This document shows positions 7,701 through 12,255 of a DNA stretch of 12,255 bases, piece by piece. Under the pieces are notes generated by a model that saw only the letters and a list, made by a program, of their open reading frames with translations, made no database searches and was not told the DNA's origin. The stretch spans positions 1-12,255 of the forward strand of contig QHZC01000421.1 of the NCBI GenBank assembly GCA_003224515.1, written 5' to 3'. The stretch comes from Acidobacteriota bacterium. GTDB taxonomy: Bacteria; Acidobacteriota; Terriglobia; Acidiferrales; UBA7541. The translations under genes were made by a program, and so were the position numbers. Within the stretch, counting starts at the first letter, position 1. Each line of letters begins with the position of its first letter.

Positions 7701-7914
7701 TCCGCAGTTGATCATTCCCGGAACGGCCATGCCTTCGGGACTCTTCCGCCGCGAAAATGACCACTGGGTCTTCTCCGGGCCGATTCCTGAGAACATGCGC
7801 ACTTATTCCGGCGATCACGCGGATTTGCTTGTGCGCTATATGTTCACCCTGACGCCGGAAGAGCAGCGGCTGCTCCTCGGCCGCACTACAACCACCACCG
7901 CACGTGGCAACTAG
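4708..7914 (+). CDS. Membrane-anchored octaheme cytochrome c subunit of the bc complex
   Basis: 1068-residue periplasmic cytochrome, likely electron acceptor of the Rieske protein in place of cytochrome c1. One anchor helix (about 18-37) is followed by a largely helical, Gln/Lys/Ala-rich region (45-255). Eight CXXCH heme sites follow: Cys266 (CQSCH), 318 (CSPCH), 356 (CQQCH), 384 (CIGCH), 554 (CLGCH), 696 (CAGCH), 835 (CMGCH), 960 (CLKCH). The first three form one module with nearby His residues (SHPDPDLLKFHP, ERAHGRYEHW) that could be distal ligands. The last five look like class I cytochrome c domains, each with a later Met-Pro: Met507, 645, 783, 906, 1008. The fourth domain is split by ~80 residues of predicted coiled coil (about 394-473) between CIGCHKFQGF and VGPDLKEV. 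Starting at the TTG removes 28 basic residues of repeat-derived sequence. Similar proteins occur next to bc genes in other phyla. The exact ligands are inference. Confidence 0.9.
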   Translation: MPDLPPQQDDPIVSRPLNGLILISAFLLLLTVAWSLYSEFFGLRPWRSYQNRFRSVYATYLQKQIAQRRAAEQTLYATPDYQKLEAAVKTAGNAALPADRQISEQIDLLDRQRAILTPPFQDGRGRVGALTYQLEQIPERDKSAKASKLKQLNDAKAVTYALNWPTANGTKLRQFNYDDLNNTFTAIMTEKAALVSKRGDQDKSAKDAQAALDTFVKERLPGLGSTDLQGLLNSVSGMDIKLKQINVNPPGTLINYVGGVGLVDRCQSCHVATDPLLVPAVMTLTRADLGVAQDNDAPFTSHPDPDLLKFHPQEKFGCSPCHGGNGRALDTVERAHGRYEHWLWPLYYAANYDAGCQQCHAADAITEHAPVLNRGKELFREKGCIGCHKFQGFDNQDDLLTATRQQITLLESDRKSDEDEIPRLNKLGDQASDNTVANNFYQQAQNLTVTIASMDSQEEQLELKSHDLLQEIKKVGPDLKEVRMKIHKEWIPYWLEHTHEWRPTTKMPQFRLQPDEVQAIAAFIWQSALTGPALPKQTPGNAMHGKELLESRGCLGCHSVGEGSNTMGGTFAANLSRVGEKDNYDYLVRWVHNPRERTRPYSPFEKRDLGPEDYAKHGMPFVFDLAHSRSPNDGHELVVQQPTVMPSLRLSIEDSRDIASYLIALKRPDAHFDPADFMDDPKLKDKGKALVQFYGCAGCHEIAGLEDEGRVGTELTNEGSKPIERLDFALFTEDAKRGIEPDGKKTTRGPWYDLKGFFEHKLANPAVYDIGKYKPNPLDRLRMPRPNVNGDDIDAITTMLLGSTDASLPPDYMYKPADDRAGIQKGWWIVTKYNCMGCHQIDIGQKSVLMGLPMYQGEDKINLPPVLTSEGARVNPEWLKNFLANPALSTTDLNRDGVRSYLQVRMPTFFFSDDEIRTLVLFFEALSHQAEPFIPQKVEPLSTTEAGMARALFTSTAAPCLKCHATGEPAHDKNATAPNFLLAKDRLRPAWTGRWITNPQLIIPGTAMPSGLFRRENDHWVFSGPIPENMRTYSGDHADLLVRYMFTLTPEEQRLLLGRTTTTTARGN

Positions 7915-7994
7915 ACACCGAATGCGTCCCGCAGTAATCAACTTAGGTGACGGCCAAGTAGCCCGGAAATCTTCATAGGAGGAAGTCATAAGTC

Positions 7995-8789
7995 ATGAAT
8001 AAGTCCTTGTGGTACTTCGCAGCTGCCGTAACACTGGCTGCCGCGATGATGAGTTGTGGAGGGAAGGGATCGCAGCCTTCGGAAACGGCGGCCCCGGCCG
8101 CTAACACCGCCGGCAAACCCGTGGACTCGGCTACGGCCGGAACCGTGACCGGATCCATTAAGCTGGATGGCACGCCGCCCAAGCCCAGGAACATCAACAT
8201 GGCCGCCGAGCCCAATTGCGCCAAGGCACATACCACGCCCGTACAAACTGAAGATGTCGTCCCCGGTGATGGCGGCACGCTGCAAAACGTCATTGTTTAT
8301 CTCAAGGGCGACTTCAGTCAGTACTCGTTTCCGCCGGCCACGAGTCCGGTAACCATTGACCAGAAGGGCTGCCAGTATCATCCTCATGTTCTCGCACTGG
8401 AGACGGGCGAGCCGCTTTCGGTCGTCAATTCCGATCAGACCACGCACAATATCCACCCCGTTCCCAAGGACAATCGCGAATGGAACGAATCGCAGCCTCC
8501 AGGAGCTCAGCCCATCATGCAGACCTTCGCGCGTCCAGAGGTTGCCATCCCCGTGAAGTGCAATGTGCATCCCTGGATGAAAGCTTATATCGGCGTCTTC
8601 AACAACCCGTATTTCGAGGTCACTGGTAAAGATGGCTCGTTCACGATCAAGAATGTGCCTCCGGGGACTTACACCGTGACCGCCTGGCACGAAGCTTATG
8701 GCACGAGCGATCAGATGGTCACCATCGGTCCGAGCGAGTCTAAATCCGTCACCATCACGTTCAAGGCTACCTCCGCCGCATCAGATTAG
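7995..8789 (+). CDS. Cupredoxin-like lipoprotein with a carboxypeptidase-regulatory-like C-terminus
   Basis: 264-residue exported protein. The N-terminus MNKSLWYFAAAVTLAAAMMSC is a lipoprotein signal with lipidated Cys21, followed by a Ser/Ala/Pro linker (22-50). The middle carries a likely copper site: His151 in DQTTHNIH, then Cys189, His192 and Met195 in KCNVHPWM, resembling the His-Cys-His-Met set of type 1 copper proteins. GCQYHPHVLAL at 125-135 is a second conserved-looking block. Residues about 205-256 (YFEVTGKDGSFTIKNVPPGT, then YTVTAWHE) form a beta-sandwich segment like carboxypeptidase regulatory domains. Placed between the multiheme cytochrome and ctaA, it may be a periplasmic electron carrier or a copper or assembly factor for the terminal oxidase. 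AGGAGG at 7977-7982 is its ribosome binding site, though 12 bases from the ATG. The fold call is fairly sure. The function is not. Confidence 0.72.
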   Translation: MNKSLWYFAAAVTLAAAMMSCGGKGSQPSETAAPAANTAGKPVDSATAGTVTGSIKLDGTPPKPRNINMAAEPNCAKAHTTPVQTEDVVPGDGGTLQNVIVYLKGDFSQYSFPPATSPVTIDQKGCQYHPHVLALETGEPLSVVNSDQTTHNIHPVPKDNREWNESQPPGAQPIMQTFARPEVAIPVKCNVHPWMKAYIGVFNNPYFEVTGKDGSFTIKNVPPGTYTVTAWHEAYGTSDQMVTIGPSESKSVTITFKATSAASD

Positions 8790-8825
8790 GAGAGGCTGGG
8801 AAGCCTAGATGACACCGCCGAACTG

Positions 8826-8864
8826 GCATTCTGAAGAGCGCAGCGCCGAAAATCTTTCTTCGCG
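8826..8864. repeat. Intergenic repeat family A, short copy
   Basis: GCATTCTGAAGAGCGCAGC and GAAAATCTTTCTTCGCG are diverged versions of the two ends of the family. It is followed 11 bases later by a longer copy, so the spacer before ctaA holds two in tandem. Confidence 0.5.
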
Positions 8865-8875
8865 ATCGTTGGCGA

Positions 8876-8952
8876 TGTCGTTCTAAGCGAAATGGGAGTC
8901 CTGAGCGCACGCCCGTTTTTCGTGCGCTGGGATGGGAAGCAAAGAATCTCTC
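8876..8952. repeat. Intergenic repeat family A, long copy with hairpin
   Basis: Starts TGTCGTTCTAAGCGAAA and ends AAAGAATCTCTC. The centre contains AGCGCACG at 8904-8911 and its exact inverse CGTGCGCT at 8921-8928 around a nine-base loop. The copy at 11204-11287 has the same plan with a different stem sequence. Confidence 0.65.
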
Positions 8953-9003
8953 AGAATCGGTAGGCATAGGCGCCAGCCGGGCGACGCAAACAAGGAATCA
9001 GCC

Positions 9004-9027
9004 GGAGGGGCAGCATCGGCGCCCTCC
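9004..9027 (+). other. Hairpin just upstream of ctaA
   Basis: GGAGGG at 9004-9009 pairs perfectly with CCCTCC at 9022-9027 across a 12-base loop, ending 16 bases before the ctaA start codon. It has no U-run behind it, so it is not a typical intrinsic terminator. It could affect translation or be chance in GC-rich sequence. Confidence 0.3.
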
Positions 9028-9043
9028 ACTTTGACAAAATTCT

Positions 9044-9982
9044 GTGACCACACCGCGGCCCAATCGAAACGTCCACCGCTTCGCCGTTTTCACCGCCGCG
9101 TGCACGTTTCTCTTACTTGTCGCCGGGGCACTCGTCACCTCCAACGATGCCGGCCTCTCCGTTCCCGATTGGCCTCTTTCCTATGGCTCGCTCACTCCGC
9201 CCATGGTCGGCGGAATTTTTTATGAGCACGGCCATCGCATGATCGCTTCCTTTGTCGGCTTGCTCAGCATCGTGCTGGCGGTTTGGCTGTGGCGGGTGGA
9301 ATCGCGCCGCCCGCCTACCAAACGGTGGTTGCGTTGGTTGGGCGTGGCTGCACTGGGAGCAATCATCGCGCAAGGTTTGCTCGGCGGCTTGACTGTGCTG
9401 TTTTTCCTACGGCCATCGGTATCCTCGGCGCATGCCATTCTCGCCCAGCTTTTCTTCGCCACGGTCGCCAGCATCGCCCTGTTTACCAGCGCCTGGTGGG
9501 AACAGAAAACAGGCTTGTGGCTTCGCGATTTTCGGAGCCCTTCGATCCACACGCTCGTGCTTATCACCGTAGCCGCCGTCTTCGTGCAGTTGATTCTGGG
9601 CGCCGCCCTTCGCCACAAAGCTTTCGGAATTATTCCGCACTTGGCCGGCGCCGTCGTCGTTACAGGTCTGATCTTCTTGGTGGCTGGAGCGCTGCGGCGC
9701 CGTTTTCCCGGCGTTCCCGAACTCCGCTTGGCCGCGCGAGGCTTGCATAGTTTGATCGGCCTGCAACTGCTGCTGGGCGCCGCCGCATGGTGGTCGCGTT
9801 CCTATGCCTCGTCGTTTCCGCAACCCATAGCGGTGATGGTTGCGCTCACCGTGGCGCACGTGGTCATGGGCGCGCTGGTGTTGGTCAGCAGCGTCTTGGT
9901 CGCGCTGGTTTGCTATCGTCTAGTGCGCCCAGCCGGAGCCCTGCTCGGCTCCGTCGAGCCGCGCCCCAGCGCCGCGGATTGA
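9044..9982 (+). CDS. ctaA: Heme A synthase (CtaA/COX15 family)
   Basis: 312-residue integral membrane enzyme that oxidises the C8 methyl of heme O to a formyl group, giving heme A for aa3-type oxidases. Eight hydrophobic helices are seen, in two pseudo-repeated halves of four. The family's conserved residues are present: Glu61 and His64-Arg65 in EHGHRM after helix 1, His130 in VSSAHAIL, His235 in RGLHSLIG and His272 in VAHVVMG. TSNDAGLSVPDWPLSYG (32-48) is the conserved first periplasmic loop. It lacks the cysteine pair found in the Bacillus-type enzyme. LGAALRHKAFGIIPHLAG (185-202) fits the second-half loop. The start is GTG: a stop codon lies only four codons upstream in frame, so no earlier start is possible. 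No clear ribosome binding site precedes it. With ctaB downstream, it indicates a heme A oxidase in this organism. Confidence 0.9.
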   Translation: MTTPRPNRNVHRFAVFTAACTFLLLVAGALVTSNDAGLSVPDWPLSYGSLTPPMVGGIFYEHGHRMIASFVGLLSIVLAVWLWRVESRRPPTKRWLRWLGVAALGAIIAQGLLGGLTVLFFLRPSVSSAHAILAQLFFATVASIALFTSAWWEQKTGLWLRDFRSPSIHTLVLITVAAVFVQLILGAALRHKAFGIIPHLAGAVVVTGLIFLVAGALRRRFPGVPELRLAARGLHSLIGLQLLLGAAAWWSRSYASSFPQPIAVMVALTVAHVVMGALVLVSSVLVALVCYRLVRPAGALLGSVEPRPSAAD

Positions 9983-10003
9983 TACTATGGCTAAGAATTG
10001 TGA

Positions 10004-10163
10004 TGTCATTCTGAGAGCTGTGACTTTTTGATTTTTCGCAAAAACCGTCGCTGAAAACATTGAGGTTAGATGCGAAAAATTCGCGAATTTTGAACAAAGT
10101 TACAGCCTCTGAGCGAAGCAGAGAGATTCTTCAAGTCCGCCGGGGCGGACTCCTGGAATGACA
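10004..10163. repeat. 160-bp element with terminal inverted repeats between ctaA and ctaB
   Basis: TGTCATTC at 10004-10011 and GAATGACA at 10156-10163 are exact inverted ends. The right part is a family A repeat in the opposite orientation to the other copies (CTGAGCGAAGCAGAGAGATT at about 10108-10127, then hairpin GTCCGC/GCGGAC at 10135-10150). The left interior is AT-rich. It holds ATTTTTCGCA at 10031-10040, exactly inverted at 10071-10080, and a perfect 16-base palindrome AAAATTCGCGAATTTT at 10076-10091. The structure resembles a small non-autonomous mobile element. No target duplication was recognised. Confidence 0.6.
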
Positions 10164-10177
10164 AGTAGAGAACGAAA

Positions 10178-11077
10178 ATGAATACTCGCGCCATTCCCCT
10201 TGCCGTGCCGTCGCGCTCCCTGGCCTATGTGGCGCTGACCAAGCCGGATGTCTCCTTCCTCGTCGTGCTCACCACGCTCGCCGGGTATGCCCTCGGGGCC
10301 GTCGGCCCGCTCGACTGGTTGCGTATGACCCAGACCGTGATCGGCACCACACTGGTCGCCGCGGGGACTTCCGCGCTGAATCATTATCTCGAGCGCGATT
10401 CCGACGCCCTGATGCGCCGCACCGCCTCGCGCCCGCTGCCCGCCGGCGCGCTTGCTCCCGCCGAGGCCCTTTGGTTTGGAGCCGGCTTGGTCGTCGCCGG
10501 CGCGCTCGAGCTTTTGCAGACGACCAATGCGCTGGCTGCCGCGCTGGCCGTGATCACGAGCCTCTTGTACCTGGGCATCTACACGCCGCTCAAGACGCGC
10601 ACTACCGCCGCTACGCTGATCGGCGCCTTTCCCGGCGCGCTCCCTCCGGTGATAGGCTGGACCGCCGCGCGTGGTTCGCTGGGCGCCGGCGCCTATGTTC
10701 TATTCGCGATCTTATTTCTCTGGCAGGTGCCCCATTTTCATTCCATCTCTTGGATTTATCGCGAAGACTACGCGCGTGCGGGAATTCGCATGCTCCCAGT
10801 GGTGGATCGCGATGGCCGCGTGACTTTCGGCCAGATTGTGTTTTGCGCGTTGGCGCTCATACCCGTCAGCCTGCTGGCTTCGGTCACGGGACTCGCGGGT
10901 GTGCCCTATTATTTCTCCGCGCTCGTGCTGGGTTTGCTGCTCGTGAAGGTATGTTTGTGGGCTTCAGCGCGCAAGACCAACGTCCGCGCCAAGTGGTTGA
11001 TGCACGCCACGGTCGTGCATCTTCCACTCTTGCTTGGATTGATGGTCTTGGATAAATTCTGGCGCTGCACGCCGTAG
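10178..11077 (+). CDS. ctaB: Protoheme IX farnesyltransferase, heme O synthase (CtaB/CyoE family)
   Basis: 299-residue membrane prenyltransferase that adds a farnesyl group to heme B to make heme O, the substrate of CtaA. The Asp-rich Mg-diphosphate-binding motif lies at 68-76 (NHYLERDSD: Asn68, Asp74, Asp76) followed by RRTASRPLPAG (80-90). The second conserved region comprises YTPLKTRT (135-142), GAFPGALPPVIGW (149-161) and VPHFHSISWIYREDYARAGI (184-203). About nine hydrophobic helices follow the UbiA-family pattern and the length is typical. It follows ctaA by 195 bases, the spacer holding a repeat element. TAGAGAACGAAA before the ATG gives only a weak ribosome binding site. All key residues are in place, so the enzyme should be active. 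Confidence 0.94.
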   Translation: MNTRAIPLAVPSRSLAYVALTKPDVSFLVVLTTLAGYALGAVGPLDWLRMTQTVIGTTLVAAGTSALNHYLERDSDALMRRTASRPLPAGALAPAEALWFGAGLVVAGALELLQTTNALAAALAVITSLLYLGIYTPLKTRTTAATLIGAFPGALPPVIGWTAARGSLGAGAYVLFAILFLWQVPHFHSISWIYREDYARAGIRMLPVVDRDGRVTFGQIVFCALALIPVSLLASVTGLAGVPYYFSALVLGLLLVKVCLWASARKTNVRAKWLMHATVVHLPLLLGLMVLDKFWRCTP

Positions 11078-11088
11078 ACGGCGGTCAG

Positions 11089-11148
11089 GGCGGCCCTTAG
11101 GCCGGTTCGGTCTTTATGATGTAGCGCGGGGCTTTAGCCCGGCATCTT
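11089..11148. repeat. Intergenic repeat family B, copy 2
   Basis: Begins 11 bases after the ctaB stop codon. It contains a perfect hairpin CGGCC/GGCCG (11091-11104, loop CTTA), then GGTCT, GCGCGGGGCTTTAGCCC and GGCATCTTT, matching the order of the copy after the first cytochrome b gene. Sitting directly behind a stop codon, it could act as a weak terminator or mRNA 3' end, but there is no U-run. Confidence 0.55.
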
Positions 11149-11203
11149 TCGTTCTTATGCTGTCAGGCCTGAGCGATGAATCTCGGCTGAAATATTGTTG
11201 AGA

Positions 11204-11287
11204 TGTCATTCTGCGTGAAACCGGGGTCCCACAACACGCGCCCATCTTGCGTGTTTGGGGTGGTGAAGCGAAGAATCTCTCTTCGCG
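11204..11287. repeat. Intergenic repeat family A, long copy with hairpin
   Basis: Starts TGTCATTCTGCGTGAAA and ends GAAGCGAAGAATCTCTCTTC plus GCG. The centre has AACACGC at 11233-11239 paired with GCGTGTT at 11249-11255 across a nine-base loop, flanked by CCC and GGGG that extend the pairing. Just after it, GCAATATAGA is tandemly duplicated at 11294-11313. Confidence 0.65.
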
Positions 11288-11335
11288 TGAAGCGCAATAT
11301 AGAGCAATATAGATAGGAGTCAGGCACACTTTACG

Positions 11336-11659
11336 ATGACGAAAAAACACGCCGTCTTGGCCTTGGTGGGAATCTGTCTGCTGATCGTGGTGCTTTCTGC
11401 TGCCGGTCTGGCTTCCGATTTTCTCACGCGCCTCGATTTGGACCTCGATGGCCTGCTGCTCATTCTCTGCAGCCTGCTCATGGGCTTGCTTTTCCTGATC
11501 GCGCTCGTGGTCATTGCCAAGGAACAAGGCTGGATTCCGCAACGCCACAAAAAAGAATCCGCTGGGACGCCCGCTCCCAAGCCCGCCGCGCCTCGCGCCG
11601 CCCCGGCTAAACCGCCATCGGAAGAAGCCGTCTCCGTGCGGCCGGGGGAAGGGAAGTAG
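11336..11659 (+). CDS. Small two-helix membrane protein of unknown function
   Basis: 107 residues, family not recognised. Two hydrophobic helices (about 7-26 and 38-62) are separated by a short acidic loop (DFLTRLDLDLDG), so both ends face the same side. By the positive-inside rule the Lys/Arg-rich C-terminal side is cytoplasmic. Residues 70-107 form a disordered Pro/Ala/Lys tail. It follows ctaB in the same orientation, and small membrane proteins of this kind often lie near oxidase genes, but nothing in the sequence ties it to a reaction. AGGAG at 11315-11319 is too far (16 bases) to be an ideal ribosome binding site. The reading frame shows GC-rich codon use like the neighbours, which supports it being a real gene. 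Confidence 0.6.
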   Translation: MTKKHAVLALVGICLLIVVLSAAGLASDFLTRLDLDLDGLLLILCSLLMGLLFLIALVVIAKEQGWIPQRHKKESAGTPAPKPAAPRAAPAKPPSEEAVSVRPGEGK

Positions 11660-11913
11660 GCTCGCGCCTAGTGCCTCTGGCCCTCATCACGCTCTCGCGC
11701 GCACTCGCGCAGAAGTTCGATCGCCATCGTCGCATCGCTCGCTGGACTCTGCCCATCTGGCTCTAGCGGGAGTTTACTGCGAGTGCTCTCCCGAAACTCT
11801 GCGTATTCCCACTAAATCATTCCATCCGTAGGGGTTAAATCGGTTCCTCTTTCTTGAAATGTGTATTACCCTATATATTTATACTTATTTGTGGTTGTGT
11901 TAGCATTTTATGC

Positions 11914-11942
11914 TTGACAAGTAATGCAATAGCGTCTATGTA
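11914..11942 (+). promoter_or_regulatory. Possible transposase promoter
   Basis: TTGACA at 11914-11919 is a consensus -35 box. With a 17-base spacer the -10 position reads TATGTA (11937-11942), a poor match. Transcription would then begin at or near the ATG at 11952, giving an almost leaderless message. That agrees with the absence of a ribosome binding site but remains a guess. Confidence 0.3.
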
Positions 11943-11949
11943 TTACCCT
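11939..11949 (+). repeat. 11-bp direct repeat in the IS leader (second copy)
   Basis: TGTATTACCCT here repeats the same 11 bases at 11862-11872, 77 bases upstream. The second copy ends two bases before the transposase ATG. Such a pair could be transposase binding sites or one could be the IS end, but neither is shown. Confidence 0.45.
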
Positions 11950-11951
11950 TG

Positions 11952-12255
11952 ATGGCCAGCCTCATCAAAAAGAAAAAGGGCAACCGCCTGTACTACTACC
12001 TCGTCGAAAGCGCTCGCGTCCACGGCCAACCCCGCATCGTCCATCAGGCCTATCTGGGCACCGCCGAAAAACTCGCTGCACTCGTCCAGCAAAAGGCCGC
12101 CCCCGTCCCCCTCTCCGCCACCTTGCGAGACTTCGGCCTCCCCGGCGCCTTATGGCTGGCCGCAAAACAGTCCGGCCTGTGGCCGCTGCTGGAATCCCTG
12201 TGGCCCGCGCCGCGTTCCGGACCCGGTCCTGCTCACTACCTCCTCCTCGCGGCCA
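11952..12255 (+). CDS. IS1634-family transposase, N-terminal part (cut by window edge)
   Basis: The frame from ATG 11952 stays open to the end of the window (101 codons) and reads MASLIKKKKGNRLYYYLVES, then GQPRIVHQAYLGTAEKLAAL and later LRDFGLPGALWLAAKQSGLW. This is the characteristic N-terminus of IS1634-type (IS4 superfamily) transposases, with an early Lys-rich segment and the VHQAYLGTAE block. The DDE catalytic residues lie further on and are not visible, so it cannot be judged intact. A TTG directly before the ATG could also serve as start. Insertion of the element downstream of the heme A genes may have separated them from terminal oxidase genes, which is speculation. Confidence 0.8.
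   Translation, partial: MASLIKKKKGNRLYYYLVESARVHGQPRIVHQAYLGTAEKLAALVQQKAAPVPLSATLRDFGLPGALWLAAKQSGLWPLLESLWPAPRSGPGPAHYLLLAA

Larger units (their letters stand above)
11660..11951 (+). other. Gene-free spacer leading into an insertion sequence
   Basis: The first ~150 bases are GC-rich with a stretch rich in CTCGCGC/GCGC (about 11693-11713). No gene or family A/B repeat was recognised. From about 11815 the composition turns strongly AT-rich up to the transposase start, with TGTATTACCCT present twice (11862-11872 and 11939-11949). The AT-rich part probably belongs to the left end of the insertion sequence, its exact boundary unseen. Confidence 0.5.

Noticed and set aside
7342..7989. Minus-strand open frame opposite the 3' end of the multiheme cytochrome gene
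   Set aside because: It overlaps the heme-binding coding sequence of hemes 7-8 region and shows no recognisable family. It is explained by codon bias.
9031..9036. TTGACA just before ctaA as a -35 box
   Set aside because: It lies only eight bases from the GTG start and no -10 element follows at a proper distance, so transcription from it would begin inside the gene.
11091..11104. Intrinsic terminator after ctaB (CGGCC/GGCCG hairpin)
   Set aside because: The stem is only five pairs and no run of T follows. It is better explained as part of repeat family B.
3370..11287. CRISPR array suggested by recurrent motifs
   Set aside because: The repeats are hundreds to thousands of bases apart, vary in length and orientation, and have genes rather than spacers between them.

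Overview
The window looks like a chromosomal segment of an acidobacterium (Acidobacteriota, Koribacter/Terriglobia-like). This is inferred from three things: the combination of a split cytochrome b, a giant multiheme cytochrome c and heme A synthesis genes; the GC-rich codon use; and dispersed intergenic repeats of the type TGTCATTCTGAGCGAAGC...GAAGAATCTCTC, which I associate with acidobacterial genomes. No database search was possible. Every gene I can support lies on the + strand.

Positions 1-800 are gene debris. A ferrochelatase (hemH) gene is reduced to its first ~45 codons joined out of frame to its C-terminal third. It is followed by an ankyrin-repeat gene whose pieces are scattered over all three forward frames. 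Positions 813-1450 hold a compact vapBC toxin-antitoxin pair with a perfect inverted repeat just upstream.

Positions 1602-8789 are the core of the window: a sigma70-type promoter followed by genes for an alternative cytochrome bc complex. In order these encode a Rieske iron-sulfur protein, a b6-like N-terminal cytochrome b, a separate C-terminal cytochrome b subunit with an APWY motif in place of PEWY, a membrane-anchored cytochrome c with eight CXXCH heme sites, and a lipoprotein with a cupredoxin-like Cys-x2-His-x2-Met site. The multiheme protein, which has three N-terminal hemes, a coiled-coil insertion and five class-I-type cytochrome domains, probably replaces cytochrome c1 and perhaps the soluble cytochrome c. 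Electrons would pass from quinol through cytochrome b and Rieske to the octaheme subunit, then to a terminal oxidase, perhaps via the copper lipoprotein.

Positions 9044-11659 carry ctaA (heme A synthase), ctaB (heme O synthase) and a small two-helix membrane protein. They imply that an aa3-type oxidase, not in the window, is the downstream acceptor. From 11952 to the end is the start of an IS1634-family transposase cut by the window edge, preceded by an AT-rich leader with an 11-bp direct repeat.

The spacers between these genes are long for an operon (80-258 bp). Most hold copies of two dispersed repeat families. Family A is the TGTCATTC...GAATCTCTC type, and some copies carry a central hairpin whose stem differs in sequence but still pairs. 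Family B is the GGCTTTAGCCC type. These repeats are the main non-coding structure in the window.
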